Part shown: positions 1 to 5,854 of the stretch, piece after piece
How positions within the stretch are numbered: position 1 is the stretch's first letter
How the letters are laid out: every line of letters starts with the position of its first letter
NCBI GenBank assembly: GCA_030619585.1
Contig: JAUXBD010000036.1
Coordinates: 1-8,244 of the forward strand
DNA: 8,244 bases
Reading direction: 5' to 3'
DNA from: Desulfobacteraceae bacterium
Lineage (GTDB): Bacteria; Desulfobacterota; Desulfobacteria; Desulfobacterales; SURF-7
Translations under genes and position numbers: made by a program
The notes under the pieces: model-generated
Databases searched by the model: none
What the model saw: only the letters and a program-made list of their open reading frames with translations
What the model was told of the DNA's origin: nothing

Positions 1-34
1 CAGTTTTGTTGATCAGAAAGGCATTTATTGATTA

Positions 35-192
35 GGCACTCGGAAATAAATAATTGTCCGAGATTGCGCAGGATTTTGGTTCATCTTCAAGGCGCGTCAA
101 AGGGAGCATATTGGAATATGTGACCTTTGACGCAACGCAGAAGCTGGAACAAAAGACAAGCAAGGTGGGTCAATTATTTGTTTCCGAGTGCC
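35..192. repeat. MITE-like long imperfect palindrome (intergenic repeat)
   Basis: The 158-bp segment folds back on itself around a centre between bases 113 and 114. The outer arms (35-56 and 171-192, beginning GGCACTCGG and ending CCGAGTGCC) match over 22 bp with one mismatch, which becomes a G-U pair in RNA. The inner arms (94-103 and 124-133, GCGTCAAAGG / CCTTTGACGC) and the apex (107-112 and 115-120, CATATT / AATATG) are exact and share the same centre. The intervening stretches have equal length and are partly complementary, so this is one degenerate hairpin rather than several. The trinucleotide TTA lies directly outside both ends (32-34 and 193-195), a possible target duplication. No transposase is present, so a non-autonomous palindromic element is inferred. 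A reading frame runs through it from TTG at 54 to 242 and is most likely a by-product of the repeat, not a gene. Confidence 0.8.
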
Positions 193-238
193 TTAGACAT
201 GAGGATTCAATAAGTTTCCCATTTGCCTCTAATTTTAC

Positions 239-937
239 GTGATGATGAATATGGAAAATATAGCAAACAGGTACCGCTATGAACGAAAATTTCTTATAAG
301 AGACCTGTCTGTGCAAGAGATAGAAACCATTATAAAACTACACCCCAATTTTTTTTCAGAAATATATTATCAGCGAAATGTCAATAATATTTATTTTGAT
401 TCTTTTGAACTGGAAAGCTACCAGGATAATGTAAAGGGATCTGCACAGAGAGTAAAAACACGAATCAGGTGGTATGGCGAGCTGTTTGGCTTAATTGAAA
501 AACCTGTTTTAGAATTAAAAATAAAAAGCGGTTTTTTGGGGAGAAAAGAATCTTTTCTCCTTTCACCTTTTGATTTGAACAGGGATTTCAGTTTTAAGAC
601 TGTTTTTGATGTTATTAAAAAATCAGATGTAACTGATTTAATAAAAGAACGTTTCAACTATTTGCAACCGGTGCTTCTGAATCGGTACAAGAGAAAATAT
701 TTTCAATCAGCTGATAAAAAATATCGAATAACTGTTGATAGCGAGATGTCCTTTAGAAAAATCGGGAAGTATAACAACTCATTTTTAAGTACGGTTAATG
801 ATAAAGTAAATGTAATTCTCGAATTAAAATACGACTATAAGAATGAGGAAAATGCAAAAAATATTACCAACCTGTTTCCTTTTCGATTGACAAAAAGTTC
901 CAAATATTTAAGCGGAGTCGACTCCATATATGACTGA
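239..937 (+). CDS. VTC-domain protein, putative polyphosphate polymerase
   Basis: This 232-residue soluble protein has the signature residues of the VTC domain, a triphosphate-tunnel (CYTH-like) fold that in yeast Vtc4 makes polyphosphate from ATP. In order are YERKF (14-18), a basic RVKTRIR stretch (71-77, R75 and R77), LELKIK (91-96), NRYKRKY (148-154), RITVDSE (163-169), ILELKYD (193-199) and SKYLSG (221-226). These correspond to the arginines, lysines and metal-binding glutamate that line the catalytic tunnel. No SPX domain or membrane segment is present, unlike the eukaryotic protein. The start is uncertain: GTG 239 and ATG at 242, 245 and 251 are all in frame, and no good Shine-Dalgarno sequence precedes any of them. 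The gene follows the palindromic repeat and is strongly AT-rich compared with genes further right. Family membership is fairly secure; the actual product (polyphosphate or another triphosphate reaction) is inferred. Confidence 0.85.
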   Translation: MMMNMENIANRYRYERKFLIRDLSVQEIETIIKLHPNFFSEIYYQRNVNNIYFDSFELESYQDNVKGSAQRVKTRIRWYGELFGLIEKPVLELKIKSGFLGRKESFLLSPFDLNRDFSFKTVFDVIKKSDVTDLIKERFNYLQPVLLNRYKRKYFQSADKKYRITVDSEMSFRKIGKYNNSFLSTVNDKVNVILELKYDYKNEENAKNITNLFPFRLTKSSKYLSGVDSIYD

Positions 938-1041
938 TTTTGGTGTCAGGTTTGAACTTTTCCCGCCAATATTTCATGACAGTAAAACTTTGATATTGAG
1001 AGAACTCGGTACTCACAAGTAAATAAGCTAAAGGAATAAAT

Positions 1042-1938
1042 ATGAAAGGAATCATACTTGCAGGCGGCTCTGGCACCCGCCTTTACCCTATTACCAAAGT
1101 TGTTAGTAAACAGCTTTTACCCGTATACGATAAACCCATGATCTATTATCCACTTTCTGTACTGATGTTGGCAGGTATAAAGGATATTTTAATTATTTCT
1201 ACACCCGAGGACTTGCCACACTTTGAGAAACTCCTTGGCGACGGTTCCCAGTGGGGGGTTCGTTTTAGCTTTGCCGAACAACCGCATCCAGGAGGTCTTG
1301 CACAAGCCTTTACAATAGGAGAAGAATTTATTGGAAATGATAATGTTTGTTTAATCCTTGGGGATAACATCTTTTATGGCCAGGGATTTCAGACGCTACT
1401 TCTTGAAGCGGCAAAACTGGAAAAGGGTGCATACATATTCGGGTATTGGGTTAATGATCCAGAACGTTATGGAATAGTAGAGTTTGACAAGTCGCTCACT
1501 GTTATCAGTATAGAAGAAAAACCGACAGAACCAAGAACCAATTATGCTGTACCGGGTTTATATTTTTATGATAATTCAGTAGTTGAGATTGCTGCTAACT
1601 TGAAACCATCGGATAGAGGAGAATTAGAGATTACTGATGTAAATAGAGCGTATCTTAGAAATGGAGATTTAAAGATAAGGCTTTTAGGTCGTGGGTTTGC
1701 CTGGTTAGATACTGGAACACACGAGTCGTTTCTTGAAGCAAGTGAATTTGTTGCTACCATTGAGAAACGGCAAGGTTTAAAGGTAGCATGCATTGAAGAG
1801 GTTGCTTATCGGATGGGATATATTAATTCTGCTCAAATTGAACAACTCGCCAGTCCTCAAGTTAAAAGTGGATATGGTAAATATCTTTTGGATATGTTGA
1901 AATATGATGTTAGGGGGGCGTTGAAATCTTCCACATAG
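1042..1938 (+). CDS. rmlA: Glucose-1-phosphate thymidylyltransferase
   Basis: RmlA (RfbA) joins dTTP and glucose 1-phosphate to give dTDP-glucose and pyrophosphate, the first step to dTDP-L-rhamnose and related deoxysugars for surface polysaccharide. The 298 residues match the usual family length. The nucleotide-binding loop [13 protein letters not shown] is at 6-18, followed by [16 protein letters not shown] (22-37). The two magnesium-binding aspartates are in ILGDNIFYG (D108) and [10 protein letters not shown] (D223). EEKP (158-161) and ELEITD (194-199) line the sugar site. The start is supported by AAGGA at 1031-1035, six bases ahead of ATG. No rmlB, rmlC or rmlD gene lies beside it, so the rest of the pathway must be encoded elsewhere. 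It is separated by about 100 bases from the VTC gene, and no functional link between the two is evident. Confidence 0.96.
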   Translation: MKGIILAGGSGTRLYPITKVVSKQLLPVYDKPMIYYPLSVLMLAGIKDILIISTPEDLPHFEKLLGDGSQWGVRFSFAEQPHPGGLAQAFTIGEEFIGNDNVCLILGDNIFYGQGFQTLLLEAAKLEKGAYIFGYWVNDPERYGIVEFDKSLTVISIEEKPTEPRTNYAVPGLYFYDNSVVEIAANLKPSDRGELEITDVNRAYLRNGDLKIRLLGRGFAWLDTGTHESFLEASEFVATIEKRQGLKVACIEEVAYRMGYINSAQIEQLASPQVKSGYGKYLLDMLKYDVRGALKSST

Positions 1939-1942
1939 TGTG

Positions 1943-1977
1943 CCTGATCATATTTGTTAAAAACAAATTCCATCAGG
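1943..1977 (+). terminator. Two-segment hairpin downstream of rmlA
   Basis: The arms CCTGAT (1943-1948) and ATCAGG (1972-1977) pair, then after a symmetric 3x3 internal loop ATTTGTT (1952-1958) pairs with AACAAAT (1962-1968) around a three-base loop. It lies five bases after the rmlA stop codon. No T-tract follows, so it may be a weak terminator, an RNA-stabilising 3' hairpin, or a processing site ahead of the DUF362 gene. It is too AT-rich at the apex to be called a classical Rho-independent terminator. Confidence 0.4.
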
Positions 1978-2040
1978 TGGGTAAAATATCCAGCCCAAGC
2001 AATATAACTATTAAGTATTATAAGGTAAAAGGAGCTTTAC

Positions 2041-3135
2041 ATGGCAAAAGCTACTGTTGCAATTGTTAGGACCAGTCCAGAAACCGTTATTGAAGACTAC
2101 CGGAAACTTTGTGAGCTTGCAGGGATTGATAAAGCCCTTGACTCATCTTCGGAAACGATTCTTAAAGACAATATCACATGGCACCATGTTTTCCCGGGAG
2201 TTAATACAACTCCTTGGCAGCTTGAAGGTACCATTCTGGGTTTGAAAGATGCCGGCTTTGACGATCTTGTGGCTGTTCATAATCACACGGTTGTTACAAT
2301 GCCTGAAAAAGGCGAAAAAGATTTAAAATTTAAGCCCATATATAGCAAATTTGAAATACCTGTACTGTATAACTTCAAAGAGGAAGATATGAAATGGATT
2401 GAGTTCAAGCCTGAGTTCAAAACACTTGCACTTCACAATATCTTTCCGGAAGGGATCAGAATACCGGATTATTTTCAGGGAAAAAATATTGTACACATGC
2501 CAACTGTCAAAACGCACTCATACACTACTTATACAGGTGCACTTAAAAATGCTTTTGGAGGCCTTCTGAACTACCACCGGCACTATACTCATACCTGGAT
2601 ACACGAGACACTTGTTGATCTTCTTGCTATCGGAAAAGAGATCCATACAGGAATGTTTGCCACCATGGATGGAACGACTGCCGGCTCAGGTCCTGGGCCC
2701 CGCACAGTGATACCTCACGACAAAAACGTGATTCTTGCTTCATCCGACCTGGTTGCGATTGATGCTGTAGCTGCCAAAATGATGGGCTTTAACTGGAAAG
2801 ATCTTCCATGCATAGCACTTTCCCATGAACACGGACTGGGCATCGGTGATCCTTCGGAGATTGAGCTTGTAGGAGACACTGACGCGGCAAACGAAAACTG
2901 GCAATTCGAGGTGGGAGTTAACCTTGCCACAGGAACAGGCCGTCTTCTCTGGCATGATTCACCGCTTAAGTCTCTGCAGAATCTTCTTTTCCACACACCG
3001 CTTGTCAATATCTTTATTTTTGCTTCAGAGTTCTATCATGACAAACTGTGGTACAAAACCAAGGGGATGCCGGTAGTTGAAAAATGGAAGACCGAATCAC
3101 CATGGGGTAGGATGTTTGCAGGCTATCCCAAATAA
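2041..3135 (+). CDS. DUF362 domain-containing protein
   Basis: This 364-residue protein belongs to the DUF362 family, whose biochemical role is not established. Recognisable elements are a segment at 42-73 (KDNITWHHVFPGVNTTPWQ followed by a helix ending LKDAG), MPTVKTHSYTTYTGALKNAF (153-172), DGTTAGSGPGP (210-220) and SSDLVAIDAVAAKMMGF (234-250). Many DUF362 proteins carry ferredoxin-type cysteine clusters. This one has only two cysteines (24 and 257), so it does not bind a 4Fe-4S cluster of that kind. There is no signal peptide or membrane segment. A good ribosome site (AAGGAG, 2029-2034) lies six bases before ATG. The stop codon is one base from the end of the opposing UbiA-type gene, so the two transcripts must overlap. 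No reaction is proposed; the family call is confident. Confidence 0.88.
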   Translation: MAKATVAIVRTSPETVIEDYRKLCELAGIDKALDSSSETILKDNITWHHVFPGVNTTPWQLEGTILGLKDAGFDDLVAVHNHTVVTMPEKGEKDLKFKPIYSKFEIPVLYNFKEEDMKWIEFKPEFKTLALHNIFPEGIRIPDYFQGKNIVHMPTVKTHSYTTYTGALKNAFGGLLNYHRHYTHTWIHETLVDLLAIGKEIHTGMFATMDGTTAGSGPGPRTVIPHDKNVILASSDLVAIDAVAAKMMGFNWKDLPCIALSHEHGLGIGDPSEIELVGDTDAANENWQFEVGVNLATGTGRLLWHDSPLKSLQNLLFHTPLVNIFIFASEFYHDKLWYKTKGMPVVEKWKTESPWGRMFAGYPK

Positions 3136-3136
3136 T

Positions 3137-4015
3137 CTACATAACATACAGCAAGAAATATACATTTATAATCCATAGGATAACCACTGCCTGCAACAGA
3201 TAATCCTTTAAAAGAACCAAAGTGGGCGATCCACTTTTGTTTTCAACAAAAGTAATCTGCATATACCGCAAAACTCCTATAATAACCCAGAAAGCAGTCA
3301 GATAGAGTTGATTTGTACCGTGTTTATCGATGACTTCCGGAGAAAGAGTATACAAAAGATAGGATACAATTATGATTGAGGCCATGAACCCCATACTTGC
3401 CGAAACAAACTCGATATTATACCCGTCAATGCACTTTCGAGTATCATGCCCGTTCTCAGATAGAATGATATCATCTCTGCGTTTGGCAAAGGCAAGAAAA
3501 AGTGCAAGTAAAAACGTCATAATAACAATCCAGTGACTGATATAAATACCGGCAGCAAATCCGCCTGCGCAAACCCGCAATACAAATCCCACTGCAATGC
3601 AAACCACATCAACAATGGCATGATGCTTTAAATATAGGGAATATGCCAGATTCAGAAATAGATATCCCGCAAGGACGGCAATAAATTTCACAGGCAACAA
3701 CAGATAGGCTACCAGTAAAGATAATACCACCATCACCAGGAAAAAAACGATAGCTTCAGATTTGGAAAGCTCGCCACTGGGCAAGGGACGCCGTCTTTTT
3801 ACAGGATGCTGGGCGTCTTCAGCAATATCCTTGATGTCATTTAAAACATAGACACTGCTGGCAGCCAGGCAAAAGGCAAAAAAAGCAAAAAAAGTAAGTA
3901 CAACCGGTTGGATCTCTTTAATCCCGTAGCCAAACAATAATGGCAAAAAGACAAAACCATTTTTCACATATTGGTAAGGGCGGGCAATACGAATTAAGGC
4001 TTTTATTTTATGCAT
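3137..4015 (-). CDS. UbiA-family prenyltransferase, polyprenyl-phosphate phosphoribosyltransferase type
   Basis: This is a 292-residue polytopic inner-membrane protein of about eight or nine hydrophobic segments. The first aspartate motif is NDIKDIAED (59-67, pattern NDxxDxxxD) followed by HPVKRRRPLPSG (70-81). The region around D136 (YLKHHAIVDVV) and the basic AKRRDDI (177-183) follow. Near the C-terminus is SGSPTLVLLKDYLL (261-274). The KRRRP, KRRDD and SPTxVLLKD elements are typical of the decaprenyl-phosphate phosphoribosyltransferase branch (mycobacterial Rv3806c-like). That branch moves 5-phosphoribose from PRPP to a polyprenyl phosphate, rather than prenylating quinone rings. ATG at 4015 overlaps the end of the HAD gene by 13 bases, so translational coupling is likely; AGATGGG is a weak ribosome site. 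Another UbiA activity cannot be excluded from sequence alone. Confidence 0.85.
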   Translation of the reverse strand: MHKIKALIRIARPYQYVKNGFVFLPLLFGYGIKEIQPVVLTFFAFFAFCLAASSVYVLNDIKDIAEDAQHPVKRRRPLPSGELSKSEAIVFFLVMVVLSLLVAYLLLPVKFIAVLAGYLFLNLAYSLYLKHHAIVDVVCIAVGFVLRVCAGGFAAGIYISHWIVIMTFLLALFLAFAKRRDDIILSENGHDTRKCIDGYNIEFVSASMGFMASIIIVSYLLYTLSPEVIDKHGTNQLYLTAFWVIIGVLRYMQITFVENKSGSPTLVLLKDYLLQAVVILWIINVYFLLYVM

Positions 4016-4725
4016 GTTTTAACCCATCTGGTTAATTGAACGAAATTATGAAAGTAAGAATTACAATTTTTATTATTAGGATCTAAAATAAGATACGGCA
4101 TACCGGCGCGTCTGGCACACTCCCCATCCTTTTCATCCCGATCGCCAATAAAAAGGCAGTTTTCCACAGGCACCTCCATTTTCTTTGATAGAGTCAGTAG
4201 ACCTTTTGGATCCGGTTTTAGCCTGTTTATATTTGTATCAGTAGCACAAACCTCTATATTGAAAAAAAGCTCCAAAGCTTTAATTTTTTCTGATGCAGGA
4301 TAATCTGAAAATATGCCGATCAATAAAGCATTTTCCTGAAGATATAAAAATAATTCTTTAACCCCAGGTCGTCTGCATAACCTTAAATATTTGAGCGGTC
4401 TTTCAAACATCCATTTACAGATAACTTTGCGTACTCTCTCCTGTGACACGTTCGATCTCCGGGCGCCCCAAATATATTGCATGGTTTCTAAATCTTCAAC
4501 CTTTACTCTGTGGTTGTTTTCCCTGCTTTTTCGAAAGTCTCGAATAATTTTTAACTCTTTGACCTTATGGGGATGCCAGATAAAAAATTTAAAGAAATCA
4601 TAAATCATAAATAGATACAACAATTTTTGATTGTAAAGGGTGCCGTCCACGTCAAAAATTATTCCCTTTAAATGCATTCTGCTCAGATGCATTTCAATAT
4701 TTGTGTATTCTTTTGCTGTCATCAT
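4003..4725 (-). CDS. HAD-superfamily hydrolase, likely phosphatase
   Basis: The 240 residues carry all four HAD motifs. Motif I is FDVDGTLYN (24-32), with nucleophile D25 and acid/base D27. Motif II is the serine in IFSDYP (S140), motif III is KPDPKG (K170), and motif IV is FIGDRDEKDGE (D195, D200). A helical cap domain of roughly 90 residues (about 33-120) sits between motifs I and II, as in phosphoglycolate phosphatase-like members. The gene overlaps the downstream phosphoribosyltransferase-like gene by 13 bases and shares its operon. A role in removing the 5-phosphate from a polyprenyl phosphoribose intermediate is therefore attractive but inferred. The start is uncertain: ATG 4725 and 4722 lack a Shine-Dalgarno sequence, and M12 or M17 (MHLKGIIFDVDG) would give the more usual distance to motif I. 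Confidence 0.85.
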   Translation of the reverse strand: MMTAKEYTNIEMHLSRMHLKGIIFDVDGTLYNQKLLYLFMIYDFFKFFIWHPHKVKELKIIRDFRKSRENNHRVKVEDLETMQYIWGARRSNVSQERVRKVICKWMFERPLKYLRLCRRPGVKELFLYLQENALLIGIFSDYPASEKIKALELFFNIEVCATDTNINRLKPDPKGLLTLSKKMEVPVENCLFIGDRDEKDGECARRAGMPYLILDPNNKNCNSYFHNFVQLTRWVKTCIK

Positions 4726-4775
4726 TTTTTATGTAAAATAAGGATAAGGGCAAGAACTCGCTTTGGGTAAAAATG

Positions 4776-4802
4776 TTTATAAAAAATGGAGTTTTATGTC
4801 AA
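4776..4802 (-). promoter_or_regulatory. Predicted sigma-70-type promoter of the HAD-UbiA operon
   Basis: On the minus strand a perfect -35 TTGACA (4797-4802) is followed after 15 bp by TATAAA (4776-4781), which matches the -10 consensus at five of six positions. Spacing is slightly short; reading the -10 one base later gives 16 bp but a poorer match. It would start transcription near 4769, leaving a leader of about 45 nt before the HAD gene. Confidence 0.5.
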
Positions 4803-4827
4803 TACAAATTTTAAACATGATAAAGAA

Positions 4828-4849
4828 GCCCTATTTAACGTGGCAGGGC
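4828..4849 (-). terminator. Possible weak terminator of the toxin-antitoxin operon
   Basis: GCCCT and AGGGC (4845-4849 and 4828-4832) pair around a 12-base loop and on the minus strand are followed by a T-rich stretch (TTCTTT). The stem is only five base pairs. It is listed because it lies about 40 bases beyond the toxin stop codon and just before the promoter of the HAD gene on the same strand, where a terminator would be expected. Confidence 0.25.
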
Positions 4850-4886
4850 CAATCAATAGCATCAAATATTTTTTGTGTATTAGAGG

Positions 4887-5303
4887 TTATCGTTTAAGGT
4901 TTGAATATTCATCAAGAAATTGTTTCGGGCTCTGTATCTTAATGCCCATATAATTCTCTATTTCTCTTAAACCCTTGTCACCCGAAATAATAAATTTTGA
5001 TTTCAACGCTACTGCACACTCAATGAAGTTGTCATCATCAGGATCTTTTTCAACAACGTTCAAATTCGGAGTTTTGGCGGTGAATAAGACATTAAAGCCA
5101 CGTGCAAAAAGATTCAACAACTCTTCCAACTCACGCTCATTCTGTAACCCCATCCGTCTGAGTACATTTATATATTCATCAATGATGGGCCGTGAAAGGC
5201 ATAACATAATTTGGCCGGATTTCCATAAGTCAATGATTTTTCGAGGATTGCCACCAAAGAATGAAGATATGAAAACATTTGTGTCAACTACTACTCTGAT
5301 CAA
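4887..5303 (-). CDS. PIN-domain toxin (putative type II TA ribonuclease)
   Basis: This is a 138-residue PIN-fold protein of the COG1569 type (putative toxin component, PIN family), a magnesium-dependent RNase family. Acidic active-site residues are visible in order: D7 in VVDTNVFIS, E43 in IIDEYINVL, the acidic cluster EKDPDDDNFIECA (85-97, with D90 or D91 the likely ligand), and D109 in ISGDKGL. Length and motif order are complete, so it appears functional. The start is TTG at 5303, overlapping the antitoxin stop codon in the four bases TTGA. No other start preserves the first beta-strand and D7, so this unusual codon is well supported. AGGG just upstream is a weak ribosome site, consistent with coupling to antitoxin translation. 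The RNA target is unknown. Confidence 0.88.
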   Translation of the reverse strand: MIRVVVDTNVFISSFFGGNPRKIIDLWKSGQIMLCLSRPIIDEYINVLRRMGLQNERELEELLNLFARGFNVLFTAKTPNLNVVEKDPDDDNFIECAVALKSKFIISGDKGLREIENYMGIKIQSPKQFLDEYSNLKR

Positions 5304-5545
5304 TGTTTGGCCCTAACATCGCGAATAGCGCGTTTTATATCCTTGGGGCCTACCTCACGTGACGAAAGTTTACCTCCGATACGTCCCCATAGATTATCAA
5401 TATAAGAACCGATGTCCCGATTTTGGACATATTCTTCAAGCAATTCCCTGACGACTTCGCTGACATTTTTCCCTTCTACCTTAGCAAAAGTATTGACTTT
5501 AGCTTTGAGATCAGGGTCGATCCTCACTATCATTTGAGTAGTCAT
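5300..5545 (-). CDS. Ribbon-helix-helix antitoxin
   Basis: The 81-residue protein begins with a ribbon-helix-helix DNA-binding domain: the beta-strand TQMIVRIDPDL (3-13), helix A around DLKAKVNTFAKVEG, the turn KNVS, and helix B SEVVRELLEEYV (29-40). The charged C-terminal part (about 41-81) probably wraps the PIN toxin and blocks its active site. It is the first gene of a two-gene operon with the toxin, with which it shares a four-base overlap. It would bind the palindrome directly upstream and repress its own operon, as is usual for type II modules. ATG 5545 is preceded two bases away by a run of seven G after seven A, which serves as a purine-rich but unusual ribosome site. Confidence 0.87.
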   Translation of the reverse strand: MTTQMIVRIDPDLKAKVNTFAKVEGKNVSEVVRELLEEYVQNRDIGSYIDNLWGRIGGKLSSREVGPKDIKRAIRDVRAKH

Positions 5546-5560
5546 TGCCCCCCCTTTTTT

Positions 5561-5586
5561 TGTTATAACGTATATACGTTATAACA
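5561..5586 (-). promoter_or_regulatory. Operator of the toxin-antitoxin operon
   Basis: This is a perfect 26-bp palindrome centred between 5573 and 5574. It contains GTTATAAC at 5562-5569 and again at 5578-5585, flanking GTATATAC at 5570-5577. Each 8-mer is itself a palindrome, so the site is three adjoining symmetric blocks. Ribbon-helix-helix antitoxins bind such closely spaced repeats cooperatively as dimers. The block at 5578-5585 also covers the predicted -10 element, so occupancy would block transcription. Autoregulation is inferred from position and family. Confidence 0.82.
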
Positions 5587-5604
5587 CTTGTTTGGATATG
5601 TCAA
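5578..5604 (-). promoter_or_regulatory. Predicted promoter of the toxin-antitoxin operon
   Basis: On the minus strand the -35 hexamer TTGACA (5599-5604) is a perfect consensus match. The -10 TATAAC (5578-5583) matches five of six and lies 15 bp away, inside the operator palindrome. Position relative to the antitoxin gene (about 30 bases upstream) is appropriate. Confidence 0.55.
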
Positions 5605-5854
5605 GAGAGGAATATATTGTGCATAGTCTCTTCGGAAATGGGCTAAATCAACCGAGTCATTACTTTTGTAAACTTCCTATCGATGATTTCAAATGTCATT
5701 AAAGCGCCTCTTGCAAGTTTCGGTGCATGCTAGTATAACCACATTCAGGCTTGGCTAAAATGAGGGAGATTTAAAGTCACGCAATTTTGAATAAAATATG
5801 TTTTTTTAAACTATTAACGATTTATTAAGGGTAAGAATCTATTAAGGGGAGTAT
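5587..5854. other. Divergent intergenic region between TA operon and SDR gene
   Basis: Together with the operator this makes about 310 bases without a gene (5546-5854). It holds the minus-strand TA promoter at one end and a candidate plus-strand promoter for the SDR gene (5711-5739). The remainder is AT-rich, including a run of seven T near 5803, with no open frame of useful length, no recognisable riboswitch and no tRNA. A short near-duplication, TATTAAGGG, occurs twice just before the SDR start (5823-5831 and 5840-5848); the second copy contributes the ribosome site. Confidence 0.6.
5711..5739 (+). promoter_or_regulatory. Candidate promoter of the SDR-flavoprotein operon
   Basis: TTGCAA (5711-5716, four of six consensus matches) is separated by the ideal 17 bp from TATAAC (5734-5739, five of six). 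Transcription would begin near 5746 and give a leader of roughly 110 nt before the SDR start. It is the best-spaced plus-strand candidate in the intergenic region. Confidence 0.4.

Noticed and set aside
54..242. 62-codon frame starting at TTG
   Set aside because: It lies mostly in the palindromic repeat, has no ribosome site, and follows the hairpin arms; treated as a repeat by-product.
937..1041. Promoter for rmlA
   Set aside because: TTGA-like sequences occur but none is followed at 15-18 bp by a convincing -10 element.
2715..3008. 97-codon minus-strand frame inside the DUF362 gene
   Set aside because: The opposite strand carries conserved DUF362 motifs across this span; the antisense frame has no recognisable features.
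4975..5316. 113-codon plus-strand frame across the toxin gene
   Set aside because: Antisense to the PIN-domain gene with intact catalytic residues; a coding shadow.
5740..5854. Riboswitch in the SDR leader
   Set aside because: The leader is AT-rich with no stable multi-stem structure or known aptamer core visible by eye.
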